A program made the translations under genes and the position numbers. A stretch of 64,000 nt of DNA from positions 1 to 64,000 of the forward strand of contig JAUVHV010000007.1 of the NCBI GenBank assembly GCA_030593065.1, in the 5' to 3' direction. How positions within the stretch are numbered: position 1 is the first letter of the stretch; each line of letters starts with the position of its first letter. Positions 8,691-16,991 of the stretch are shown here, in pieces. Origin of the DNA: Candidatus Omnitrophota bacterium. GTDB taxonomy: Bacteria; Omnitrophota; Gorgyraeia; JABMRG01. The notes under the pieces were generated by a model, which saw nothing but the letters and a program-made list of their open reading frames with translations, ran no database searches and had not been told where the DNA came from.

Positions 8691-10881
8691 GCTTATCAAA
8701 GAGAATGTTGCTTTTATAGTATTTTTTGCTTTTACTATATTTATGTTTCTTGGGAAGCAGATTATTATGAAAGAGGCAATGCTGCGAGGAGACTTTCTTA
8801 CGCAGTTCTATCCCTGGATGAAGGTATACGCAGAGTCCATTAAAGATTTTACTTTCCCTTTCTGGAGCAGGTATTTTCATAGTGGGTTTCCTTTGATGGC
8901 AGAAGGGCAGATAGGAGGGTTTTACCCCTTAAATATAGTGATGTTTTTCCTATTGCCGTTTAAGGTTGCTTATAATTATTCTGTTATACTTCACTTTGTA
9001 TTGGCAGGATGCTTTTCATGTGCTTACGCGAGAAGAGTTGGCGCTGATCAGTGGGGAGGAGCTCTCGCGGCTTTATTGTTCTGTTTCGGTAGTGCATATG
9101 CAGGTGCTTTTTATAATGTTGTTACGCTTAGAACGCTAATATGGTTCCCGCTTGTTTTACTGCTTTTTGAATATTTTATAAGCAGTAAAAAGCTTCTTTA
9201 TATTATCATAGCTGGTATTGTGGTTGGCGCGCAATTTTTAGCAGGTTTCATACAAATGGCAGCATATTCTTTTGTTTTTTATATTGTTTATATGATATGT
9301 AGTTTTTGTTTTAAGCGCATATCTTTGAAGAAGAGTATTCTGGCAATTTTTACCTTTTCATTATTAGCAATTATTGTTGGTGCGCCACAGATCCTACTTA
9401 CTTATAATCTCGCGCAGACAACAGCAAGGGCATCTTCATCTTTGGGCTTCGCGTTGTGGAAATCATACTCACCTATATCTTTGCTTAATATGTTCTTTCC
9501 TGGATGGATGGGCTTTTTAGGCCACCAGCTATTTATAGGAATATTTAGCCTTATATTTCTTTTGTATGGAATTATATACCATAGGAAGAATTATGCTATA
9601 AAAGCGCTTATAATTGTGGGTATTTTGGCTTTTCTTGCTGCCTTAGGAAAATATAACCCATTATATGTGGCGCTTCTTAAAATAACAGAATTTTACAGCT
9701 TCAGAAACCCGTCAAAGTTTCTGTTTTTTTCGATATTTTGCGCATCTATTATATCAGGAGTAGGTTTTAGCAGATTTTTTATAGAGTTTAATAGCAAATA
9801 TATAAAAGTTGTGGCAAAAGTTTTTGGCATAATAATAGTATCTTCTATAGCCCTATTTTTTGCGTCAAAGACTTTTTTAATTATATTTAAAGACCGAATT
9901 ATAGCCTTATTGCAGAGTTATACATTAAAGCATGTATATGGTAAGCCGTATCACAGATACAGCCTTGATGCCTATATGGAAAAAGCAAAAAGTGTTTACC
10001 ACGCAGCTTTAGAGAGCGTGTCTTTAAACAACTTTTTTATTATCTTCTCATTAGTAATGGTTATTATAGTTTTGCTTATGTGTATTTACATATATAAGAA
10101 TCCAAGTAGGGTAAGAAGGCTTAAGATACCAATCTTCTGTCTAATATTTATTGATCTCTATGTTTACAGTTTTTACGGCACAGGCTTTACAAATAATATC
10201 GGCTTTAACGCTACCAGGCCAAAGGAAGGTAATGTCCTATCAATTTTAAGATCAGATGATGAACTTTTCAGGATATTACCTTTTGATTTAACAGATGAAA
10301 AGATGCCTTTCTGGGCAAAGCCAAATGCGAATATTTTAATTAATGTTGATAGCGTGGCTGCCTATACGCCATTAGCTGAGGAGTCTTACGTAAATAATCT
10401 TTCTGGTTTGGAAGCAGTTGACAGCTCTTTAGGTGTTTTAGAGCCATCAGAAGAATCTATAGAGCATAAGTATCAGATGCTCAGGCTGTTAAATGTTAAG
10501 TATATAGTATCTGCCAGACAATTAGATTATGGATTTTTTAAAACAATTGCTCGGGACAGGAACTTATTTCTATATGAGCTTACTGATTATCTTCCAAGGG
10601 TTTTCTTTACAACTGACATAGAAGGGATTATCGCTATAGATAAAAGGACAGATATTAAGCTGATAGAATATAAAGATGGTTATTGTGAGGTAGATATAGA
10701 TGCTCACAAAGATGGTTTTTTAATATTTTCTGAAAATTATTATCCAGGTTGGTCTGTATATGTAGATGGCAAAGAACAAGGTCTATTGGAAATCAATGGG
10801 CTGGTACAGGGAGTGTTTTTGAAGAGGGGTAGATATAATGTTGTTTTTGAATATAGACCTAATTTCAGCATAAGGATATGA
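8683..10881 (+). CDS. YfhO-family polytopic membrane protein
   Basis: A 732-residue protein with the YfhO signature: R-G-D-F-L-T-Q-F-Y-P-W-M near residue 34, then F-P-F-W-S-R-Y-F-H-S-G-F-P-L near 58. About a dozen transmembrane segments follow, with a large C-terminal extracytoplasmic domain ending in the characteristic Y-Y-P-G-W-S-V-Y-V-D-G-K. YfhO proteins are GT-C-like and in Gram-positive bacteria glycosylate teichoic acids from lipid-linked sugars. Unlike its paralogue at 37803, this copy ends right after F-E-Y-R-P-N-F-S and lacks the last transmembrane helix. Coupled to the next gene by ATGA. Confidence 0.85.
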   Translation: MIKLIKENVAFIVFFAFTIFMFLGKQIIMKEAMLRGDFLTQFYPWMKVYAESIKDFTFPFWSRYFHSGFPLMAEGQIGGFYPLNIVMFFLLPFKVAYNYSVILHFVLAGCFSCAYARRVGADQWGGALAALLFCFGSAYAGAFYNVVTLRTLIWFPLVLLLFEYFISSKKLLYIIIAGIVVGAQFLAGFIQMAAYSFVFYIVYMICSFCFKRISLKKSILAIFTFSLLAIIVGAPQILLTYNLAQTTARASSSLGFALWKSYSPISLLNMFFPGWMGFLGHQLFIGIFSLIFLLYGIIYHRKNYAIKALIIVGILAFLAALGKYNPLYVALLKITEFYSFRNPSKFLFFSIFCASIISGVGFSRFFIEFNSKYIKVVAKVFGIIIVSSIALFFASKTFLIIFKDRIIALLQSYTLKHVYGKPYHRYSLDAYMEKAKSVYHAALESVSLNNFFIIFSLVMVIIVLLMCIYIYKNPSRVRRLKIPIFCLIFIDLYVYSFYGTGFTNNIGFNATRPKEGNVLSILRSDDELFRILPFDLTDEKMPFWAKPNANILINVDSVAAYTPLAEESYVNNLSGLEAVDSSLGVLEPSEESIEHKYQMLRLLNVKYIVSARQLDYGFFKTIARDRNLFLYELTDYLPRVFFTTDIEGIIAIDKRTDIKLIEYKDGYCEVDIDAHKDGFLIFSENYYPGWSVYVDGKEQGLLEINGLVQGVFLKRGRYNVVFEYRPNFSIRI

Positions 10882-12524
10882 AAAAGATAATAGCAGTTAT
10901 ATTATTGCTCAGTATTTTTACTTTTTTAGCAATTTCAAGCATTCTGAGAAAATCTGGTACGTGTGATGAGATAGCTCACCACATACCATCGGGGGTAGTC
11001 TTTTTAGAAAAAGGTGATTTGAAGATGGCTACTGATTCGCCGCCTCTTGCGAAATATTTAGTTGCCGCGCCAGTGGTATTGTTCCTTAAGCCCACATTAC
11101 CTGACAACAAGGATATATGGAGAAATCAGGATAGAGCAGCTTTTAGCAGGGATTTCTTTTTTAAATATAACAAAAATGCAAAAGCAATGCTTTTTGCCTC
11201 CAGGCTCGTTGTTATAATATTCGGTATTATTCTGGGCCTCTTATTGTTCATATGGGCAAGTAGAATGTATGGAGAAAGAATAGCGCTATTTACTCTGTTT
11301 ATATACTCTTTTTCGCCCACTATATTAGCGCATGCAAGATTAGCCACCACAGACTTGATAACAGCGTTCTTTATGCTTTTGAGTCTATTTACATTCTGGT
11401 CTTTTATAAAAAAACCATGCATGATTAACATTTTTTTAGCAGGCACATCTTTAGGGCTTGCGCAGCTTTCAAAATATTCCATGCTTATTCTTTATCCTAT
11501 ATTTATAATACTGTATATAATAGCTATAATTAAGGACAAAAAAGTATTTAAAAGCCCGCGCACTTTTAATTTGCTGTTAATTTTTTTAATCTCGATTTTT
11601 ATTATTTGGGCAGGATATGGTTTTAAAACAGAGCCTATATTAGTAAATGCTATGAGAGCTGAAGAGAAGCTGGAGTTTGTATCCGGCATGGCGCAAAAAA
11701 TCTTCCCTTCAAATCCAGGTGCTATTAACCCGGCACTAGAATCTTTTTTAATGAAATTTCCTATGCCCTTAGGAGAGCATATTTTAGGCCTTTTTGGTGT
11801 GTTGAGACACAGCTATGAAGGGCATTTAACGTATTTCTGTGGTCAATGGTCATTGAAAGGTAATCCATTGTATTTTATAGTCTCTTTTTTGCTTAAAACA
11901 CCCATTCCGATTATTGTATTATTTATAATGGGTTTAATTTTATCAATCAGGAAAAAGCTATCTATAAATGATTATTTTTTGATTTTACCCTTTTTTATAT
12001 ACTTTATTATTGCATCAGGAAGTAATCTTCAAGTAGGCATAAGGCACTTACTGCCTATATATCCTTTATGTTTTATGATATCAGCAAGAAGCATAGAGTT
12101 TTTTAAATATAAGTTATTGAAAATAGTTATAATAGTTTCTTGTGTATGGCTTATTTTAAGCACACTTATGACCTGGCCGAATTTTTTAAGTTATTTTAAT
12201 GAGATAGCGGGTGGCCCTGATAATGGTTGGCGATATTTACGCGATTCCAATATAGACTGGGGTCAGGACTTGCCTTTATTAAAAGAGTATATGGATAAAA
12301 ACGATATAAAAGAGATAAAACTGGCATATTTTGGGGAAGGAATGCCTGAGCAGTATGCAATAAAACATAAAGGTATTTTTGGCAAAGAGAAGCAAGCACC
12401 GGAATATGATATATACGCGGTAAGTGTAAACTCTTTAGATTCAATAGAATGGACAAAACAGTATAAGCCGATAGCAAAGGCAGGTTATTCAATATTTATC
12501 TATGATTTAAGGGGTAAGAAATGA
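10878..12524 (+). CDS. GT39/PMT-like integral membrane glycosyltransferase
   Basis: A 548-residue polytopic protein with the first-loop motif C-D-E-I-A-H-H-I-P-S-G near residue 29 and D-S-P-P-L-A-K near 53, both typical of PMT_2 proteins. About ten further hydrophobic helices follow, and a short C-terminal domain with W-R-Y-L-R-D-S-N-I-D-W-G-Q-D, a motif common in bacterial PMT-like proteins. It probably transfers a sugar from polyprenyl phosphate outside the inner membrane. Overlaps the upstream YfhO gene and the downstream small gene by four bases each. Confidence 0.82.
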   Translation: MKKIIAVILLLSIFTFLAISSILRKSGTCDEIAHHIPSGVVFLEKGDLKMATDSPPLAKYLVAAPVVLFLKPTLPDNKDIWRNQDRAAFSRDFFFKYNKNAKAMLFASRLVVIIFGIILGLLLFIWASRMYGERIALFTLFIYSFSPTILAHARLATTDLITAFFMLLSLFTFWSFIKKPCMINIFLAGTSLGLAQLSKYSMLILYPIFIILYIIAIIKDKKVFKSPRTFNLLLIFLISIFIIWAGYGFKTEPILVNAMRAEEKLEFVSGMAQKIFPSNPGAINPALESFLMKFPMPLGEHILGLFGVLRHSYEGHLTYFCGQWSLKGNPLYFIVSFLLKTPIPIIVLFIMGLILSIRKKLSINDYFLILPFFIYFIIASGSNLQVGIRHLLPIYPLCFMISARSIEFFKYKLLKIVIIVSCVWLILSTLMTWPNFLSYFNEIAGGPDNGWRYLRDSNIDWGQDLPLLKEYMDKNDIKEIKLAYFGEGMPEQYAIKHKGIFGKEKQAPEYDIYAVSVNSLDSIEWTKQYKPIAKAGYSIFIYDLRGKK

Positions 12525-12655
12525 AATACAAAGTTAAATATTTAAAAACAATGTTAATCGTATGGTTTGTCGTTATTTTTATTTTTTATATTAAGTTTTG
12601 TGGGTTGCCCAAGCTTTTGGAAAACTTGCCAAAGATAACGGGCATATTTAAATAA
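12521..12655 (+). CDS. Small single-pass membrane protein (44 residues), unrecognised
   Basis: A short reading frame whose ATG overlaps the upstream stop codon (ATGA at 12521) and whose TAA is one base from the ATG of the next transferase gene. It therefore fills the only space between two GT-C genes. It encodes a basic N terminus, one hydrophobic stretch of about 16 residues (M-L-I-V-W-F-V-V-I-F and onward), then a short soluble tail with K-L-L-E-N-L-P-K. The spacing and the classic transmembrane pattern support translation. I do not recognise the family; it could be an accessory subunit of a neighbouring transferase. Confidence 0.55.
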   Translation: MKYKVKYLKTMLIVWFVVIFIFYIKFCGLPKLLENLPKITGIFK

Positions 12656-12656
12656 G

Positions 12657-14450
12657 ATGATTGAGTTTATAATACTTTTATTAATAACTGTTTATTGCTG
12701 GAGCATGGGAAGGATTTTTCTAAGAAAACTTTATTTTTCCTCGGGAGAGGAGTTTGTATTTTCAACAGGAATAGGGCTTGCTCTATTAGGTTATATTGTA
12801 CTTATTTTGGGTGAACTTAGGCACCTATATTTTTGGCCTTTAGTGGTTATTTTGTGTGCAAGTTCTTTTTTAAATTATAAGAATATAAAAGGAGTGGTTA
12901 AAGATATTGTCGTATATTGCAGGAAAATCAAATTAAAAGAATTGTCATATTTCGAAAAAATCATATTGTTGATTGTTCTTATTGTCTTTGTGGTATCTTT
13001 ATCAAGCGCTATCGCGCCACCGATAGGAAATGACGCGTTGGCTTATCATCTATTACACCCAAAGATATTTATTGAGCAGCACGCGGTAAAACATATACAA
13101 TATACGAGAGAATCCCTATGGCCATATCTGACGGAAATGCTCTTCACAGTAGGTATATTGTTAAAAAGTGATATTTTAGCTAAATTATTTCATTACCTAT
13201 TTGGCTTGCTTTCCGCTATAGCGATTTTTTGTTTTGCAGCAAGATTTTTTAATAGGAGAACAGGTGTTTTAGCATCAGTCTTATTTTTTATAACACCAGC
13301 TGTATTTACTCAAGCTGGTTATGCCTATGTTGATTTAGCGTTATGTTTTTATATTTTATGCGCTTTATATCTATTTGTGCTATGGAGCTCTAAAAATAAC
13401 CTTTTATACTTAGTGTTTTCAGGTGTATTTTTAGGTTTAGCGTTATCTATAAAAGTATTAGCTGGTATAGCTTTAATTATTATCGGAATTGGCGTTATAG
13501 CAATTATAATAACGAAGAAACCGAATCTTAAATTATTAACCTTATATATACTCAGTTTTTGTACGCCGGTTTTATTGTGCGGCTTTATATGGTACCTGCG
13601 CAGTTTTATAATATTAGGTAACCCCGTATTTCCCTTTATGTCCGAAATTTTCAAAAGTGGTTGGTCAACAGAAATAGGAAAAGAGCTTGGTTTAAATAGA
13701 GGCCTGCTTGGTTTTTTAAGATTGCCGTGGGATCTGACAATGTATCCGGATTCTTTTGGTGGTGAGCAAATTGGATTTTTATTTTTAGGATTTTTACCAT
13801 TTGCTTTATTTGTTAATTGGAAAAGAAGACTTAATCTTTTTTTAGTTTTTTTCATTTTAGCCTATACAGCAATATGGTTTAAATTAGATCCAAATATACG
13901 GTTTTTATTTCCAATATTTCCTGTTGCATGCCTGCTTTTATCTGATGGAATAAATAAAGCGCTGTATAAAAAACATTTTACGATGATAAAATCTTTTATA
14001 GTTTTTGGCCTTCTAATTAATCTTTCTTTGGCAGTGTATTATAATCTGAATTCATTAAAGTTGTTAACCAATAGTATCGACAAGCAAAGTTATCTTTTAA
14101 AAAAGGAAAGAACCTACGCAATTGCGAATTGGATAAATGAGAATATAGCAAAAAAAGACGCATTGCTAATATCAGCTAATGAGCCGAGATTATACTATTT
14201 TGATATGCCTGCAATAATATATCATACGTTTAAATTATTCAATCCAGATCATAAAGATAGAGAAAAAGCATTAAATCTCTTAAGAAATAAATATGCAAAC
14301 ATCTATCTTTTAAAAACAGATAATTATGGTAAACTTATTCCTTCTGATATAACCCTTTCCAAGCTCATATTCAACAAGAAACCTATATATAGCGCATCTT
14401 TTATTGAAGATGACAGGCATATCAAGTATTATTTGTACCAAATTAAATAA
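12657..14450 (+). CDS. GT39/PMT-like integral membrane glycosyltransferase
   Basis: A 597-residue polytopic protein. After two N-terminal helices and a basic loop, the acidic loop motif P-P-I-G-N-D-A-L-A-Y-H-L near residues 121-132 corresponds to the donor/metal site of PMT-like enzymes. About twelve hydrophobic helices follow, and then a soluble C-terminal region of about 130 residues. It is the last gene of the first gene run: downstream are 101 bases holding repeats and a strong promoter. No rho-independent terminator is visible after it, so read-through into the next block is possible. Acceptor unknown. Confidence 0.8.
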   Translation: MIEFIILLLITVYCWSMGRIFLRKLYFSSGEEFVFSTGIGLALLGYIVLILGELRHLYFWPLVVILCASSFLNYKNIKGVVKDIVVYCRKIKLKELSYFEKIILLIVLIVFVVSLSSAIAPPIGNDALAYHLLHPKIFIEQHAVKHIQYTRESLWPYLTEMLFTVGILLKSDILAKLFHYLFGLLSAIAIFCFAARFFNRRTGVLASVLFFITPAVFTQAGYAYVDLALCFYILCALYLFVLWSSKNNLLYLVFSGVFLGLALSIKVLAGIALIIIGIGVIAIIITKKPNLKLLTLYILSFCTPVLLCGFIWYLRSFIILGNPVFPFMSEIFKSGWSTEIGKELGLNRGLLGFLRLPWDLTMYPDSFGGEQIGFLFLGFLPFALFVNWKRRLNLFLVFFILAYTAIWFKLDPNIRFLFPIFPVACLLLSDGINKALYKKHFTMIKSFIVFGLLINLSLAVYYNLNSLKLLTNSIDKQSYLLKKERTYAIANWINENIAKKDALLISANEPRLYYFDMPAIIYHTFKLFNPDHKDREKALNLLRNKYANIYLLKTDNYGKLIPSDITLSKLIFNKKPIYSASFIEDDRHIKYYLYQIK

Positions 14451-14456
14451 TTACCA

Positions 14457-14506
14457 TTGACTATTATTGACTATTATTGACTATTAATGATTATCATTGA
14501 CATTTA
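14457..14506 (+). repeat. Five tandem 10-bp direct repeats overlapping a promoter
   Basis: Units begin at 14457, 14467, 14477, 14487 and 14497. The first three are identical (TTGACTATTA); the fourth is ATGATTATCA and the fifth is TTGACATTTA, which contains the -35 box. The spacing is exactly 10 bp, close to one helical turn, so every unit presents the same face of DNA. The array lies just upstream of a gene for a BldC/excisionase-like protein. BldC is known to bind direct repeats head-to-tail as cooperative multimers, so this is a likely operator. That it is bound by the adjacent gene product is inference. Confidence 0.8.
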
Positions 14507-14525
14507 TTGCTGATTTTGCTATAAT
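14497..14525 (+). promoter_or_regulatory. Consensus sigma-70 promoter upstream of the regulator gene
   Basis: TTGACA at 14497-14502 and TATAAT at 14520-14525 are separated by exactly 17 bases, a perfect match to the housekeeping consensus. Initiation would fall near 14532, giving a short leader before the GTG start at 14552, with a GGAGA ribosome-binding site at 14540-14544. The -35 hexamer is part of the tandem repeat array, so a protein filling the array should interfere with RNA polymerase. It is the only promoter of this quality I see in the window and probably drives the whole pseudaminic-acid-type block. Confidence 0.85.
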
Positions 14526-14551
14526 TAATTTCAAAAATTGGAGAAATAGCA

Positions 14552-14791
14552 GTGGAGATAAAACCAAACGAAGTATATACTACACAGGAAGCTCAAAGAC
14601 TTCTAAAAGTAAGTCCTTCTACAACCATGCGACTTATCAAAAAGGGCATTATCCGTACCGCTAAGGTAGGCAAGCAGTATCGTATCTTAGGAAAAGAACT
14701 TTTACGTCTTGTATCACCTGAATTAGAAGATAAGGTAGGTAGGACTTATAATAAAGGCAGAAACTGGCTTCATAAAGACATAAATAGTTAA
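14552..14791 (+). CDS. BldC/excisionase-like small helix-turn-helix DNA-binding protein
   Basis: A 79-residue protein made almost wholly of one winged helix-turn-helix of the MerR/excisionase (HTH_17) type: Y-T-T-Q-E-A-Q-R-L-L-K-V-S near residue 9, the recognition helix S-T-T-M-R-L-I-K-K-G, then the wing K-V-G-K-Q-Y-R-I. It has no dimerisation coiled coil or effector domain, as in BldC. The GTG start has a well-placed GGAGA seven bases upstream. The promoter in front carries a 10-bp repeat array overlapping the -35 box, so negative autoregulation, and control of the genes behind it, is likely. No integrase or att site is near, making a phage excisionase role unlikely. Confidence 0.8.
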   Translation: MEIKPNEVYTTQEAQRLLKVSPSTTMRLIKKGIIRTAKVGKQYRILGKELLRLVSPELEDKVGRTYNKGRNWLHKDINS

Positions 14792-14837
14792 TGCAATATT
14801 GTCTAATTGTAACTAATATTATACCAGGGAGTAAGTT

Positions 14838-15809
14838 ATGAAAAATATTTTCAATAACAAAATAATCCTTATTACCGGTGGGACAGGTTCTTTTGGGAAG
14901 AAATTTGTTGAGATGGTATTAAAAAGTTCTAAACCAAAAAAACTGATTATCTTCAGCCGCGATGAGATGAAACAATATGAGATGGGTAAGAAGTTTAATC
15001 AGAAGAATGTGAGGTATTTTGTAGGTGATATACGTGATTCTGACAGGCTCCATAGAGCTTTTAATGGGGTGGATATAGTTGTTCACGCTGCCGCTCTAAA
15101 GATTGTACCTACTGCGGAGTACAATCCATTCGAAGCTGTCAAAACAAACGTAATAGGCGCAGAAAACATAATTAACATTGCCATAGATAATGGCATTAAA
15201 CTGGTTATGGCCTTAAGTACCGATAAAGCGGTTAACCCAATTAATTTATATGGTGCGACAAAACTTTGCGCTGAGAAGATGTTTATAGCAGCAAATAACT
15301 ATTCACCTCATGGAACGAGATTTAGCGTAGTAAGGTATGGGAATGTCTTTGGTTCGCGAGGTAGTATTGTGCCTCATTTTAACGAATGTAAGAAAAACGG
15401 CATAATACCTATTACAGATAAAAGAATGACAAGATTCTGGATAACACTTGAGCAGGGAGTAAATTTTGTTATAAGCTCTATAGATCAGATGCAAGGTGGT
15501 GAAATCTTTATTCCTAAAATACCAAGTATGAAGATTGTCGACCTTGCTTGCACAGTAGCGCCAAACTGTAAAATTAAGATTATAGGTATAAGGCCTGGTG
15601 AAAAACTTCATGAGGTGCTTGTATCGGCTGATGACGCAAGATATACCATTGAGAAAAATGACAGGTATATTATATGCCCCGATGTTCTTTTTAGCAAGAG
15701 ACCTAAGATAATAGGCAAGAGGCTTCCTGATAATTTTATTGGTTATACCAGCGATACAAATGATAAGTGGTTTTCTTCTGAAGACCTTAAAAAACTTATT
15801 AAAGAATAG
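14838..15809 (+). CDS. pseB: UDP-GlcNAc 4,6-dehydratase (inverting), PseB-like
   Basis: A 323-residue short-chain dehydrogenase/reductase. The N terminus has I-T-G-G-T-G-S-F-G-K-K-F (TGxxGxxG), then F-S-R-D-E-M-K-Q-Y-E-M, which is diagnostic for PseB/FlaA1-type inverting dehydratases. The catalytic region has S-T-D-K-A-V-N-P and Y-G-A-T-K. PseB converts UDP-GlcNAc to the 4-keto-6-deoxy-L-arabino sugar in the cytoplasm, the first step of pseudaminic acid synthesis. The order pseB-pseC-pseI-pseF and an AGGGAG ribosome-binding site support the assignment. Length is normal for the family (320-345). Confidence 0.9.
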   Translation: MKNIFNNKIILITGGTGSFGKKFVEMVLKSSKPKKLIIFSRDEMKQYEMGKKFNQKNVRYFVGDIRDSDRLHRAFNGVDIVVHAAALKIVPTAEYNPFEAVKTNVIGAENIINIAIDNGIKLVMALSTDKAVNPINLYGATKLCAEKMFIAANNYSPHGTRFSVVRYGNVFGSRGSIVPHFNECKKNGIIPITDKRMTRFWITLEQGVNFVISSIDQMQGGEIFIPKIPSMKIVDLACTVAPNCKIKIIGIRPGEKLHEVLVSADDARYTIEKNDRYIICPDVLFSKRPKIIGKRLPDNFIGYTSDTNDKWFSSEDLKKLIKE

Positions 15810-15821
15810 ATTAGATATTTT

Positions 15822-16991
15822 ATGAAGATCATCCCTTATGGAAAGCAGTGCATAGATAGTTCAGATATTGCAGAAGTTGTAAAGGTGTTAAAATCTGATT
15901 GGATTACGCAAGGTAAAAAGGTAAATGAATTTGAAGTTGCTTTAGCAAGACACTGTGGTGTGAAATATGCTGTTTGCGTATCATCAGGTACAGCTGCGCT
16001 TCACCTTGCCTGCTTGGCAGCAGGATTAAAAAAGGGTGATGAGGCGATAACTACACCCATTACATTTTTAGCAACACCAAACTCCGTTTTATATACAGGA
16101 GCCAGGCCGGTATTTGCTGACATAGATTATGATACTGTAAATATAGATCCTGTTCAGATAAGCAAAAAGATTTCAAAGAGGACAAAGGTGATACTGCCCG
16201 TTCATTTTGCGGGCCTACCTTGTGATATGCCTGAGATCTCAAAAATTGCTAAAAAGAACAAGTTTGTTGTAATAGAAGATGCCTCTCATGCGCTTGGAGC
16301 AGAATATAAGCACAATGGTAAATGGCATAGGATAGGATCCTGTAAGCATTCTGACATGACTACGTTTAGTTTTCATCCTGTCAAGCATATTACAACTGGT
16401 GAAGGTGGAGCGATTACTACAAATAGTAAGGCTTTTTGTGATAGGTTAAGATCTTTAAGAGGTCATGGCATACATAAAGATAAAAATATAGCAAAAAAAG
16501 GTGCCTGGTATTATGAGATGCGGGAACTCGGATACAATTACCGTATAACGGATTTTCAGTGTGCTTTAGGAATAAGTCAGTTAAGGAAGTTGAATAGATT
16601 TATAAAAAAACGTAAGCTTATAGCTGAAAGATATAATGAAGCTTTTGAAAAAATAGGGAATGCTATAAAATTACCAGCCATCAAATATTCAAATAAGAAA
16701 CATGCTATGCACCTGTATGTATTACGGTTTAATGACTCCGATCTTATTAAGCGCAAAAAAGCTATAGTCGATGATCAGATATTGAAAAAGATTAAAACGC
16801 AAATACATTATATCCCCATTTATAAACAGCCATATTACAAAAAAATCTTTTGCCTTAAGCATAACTGTTCTAATGCAGAGAAGTATTATAAAGAATGTAT
16901 TTCATTGCCAATGTTTGTAAGTCTTACTCAGAAACAGCAAGATTACGTAATAAAAGAAATGAGGAGATGTATTGTTGAAAATATGGATTAA
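15822..16991 (+). CDS. pseC: PLP-dependent sugar aminotransferase, PseC-like (DegT family)
   Basis: A 389-residue DegT/DnrJ/EryC1 aminotransferase. The opening I-P-Y-G-K-Q-C-I-D and W-I-T-Q-G-K-K-V-N-E-F-E are PseC-like. The PLP pocket is complete: S-S-G-T-A-A-L near residue 54, E-D-A-S-H-A near 152 and the Schiff-base lysine K188 in F-S-F-H-P-V-K-H-I-T-T-G-E-G-G. It should aminate the 4-keto product of PseB using glutamate. The intact K188 contrasts with the H188 of the paralogue at 36555. Its 3' end overlaps the next gene by 20 bases. Confidence 0.88.
   Translation: MKIIPYGKQCIDSSDIAEVVKVLKSDWITQGKKVNEFEVALARHCGVKYAVCVSSGTAALHLACLAAGLKKGDEAITTPITFLATPNSVLYTGARPVFADIDYDTVNIDPVQISKKISKRTKVILPVHFAGLPCDMPEISKIAKKNKFVVIEDASHALGAEYKHNGKWHRIGSCKHSDMTTFSFHPVKHITTGEGGAITTNSKAFCDRLRSLRGHGIHKDKNIAKKGAWYYEMRELGYNYRITDFQCALGISQLRKLNRFIKKRKLIAERYNEAFEKIGNAIKLPAIKYSNKKHAMHLYVLRFNDSDLIKRKKAIVDDQILKKIKTQIHYIPIYKQPYYKKIFCLKHNCSNAEKYYKECISLPMFVSLTQKQQDYVIKEMRRCIVENMD

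Noticed and set aside
13349-13855. Minus-strand open frame of 168 codons
   Set aside because: It lies wholly inside the GT-C gene at 12657-14450, whose protein has clear family features. The reverse frame is Lys/Pro/Ile-rich with no recognisable motif and no ribosome-binding site.
14552-14791. Phage excisionase next to an integration site
   Set aside because: No integrase, att-like duplication, tRNA or phage gene is present; the tandem repeats and promoter fit a regulator better.
14799-14825. Possible second promoter (TTGTCT and TATACC) before pseB
   Set aside because: The spacer is only 15 bases and both boxes are weak; the gap is short and the upstream consensus promoter suffices.
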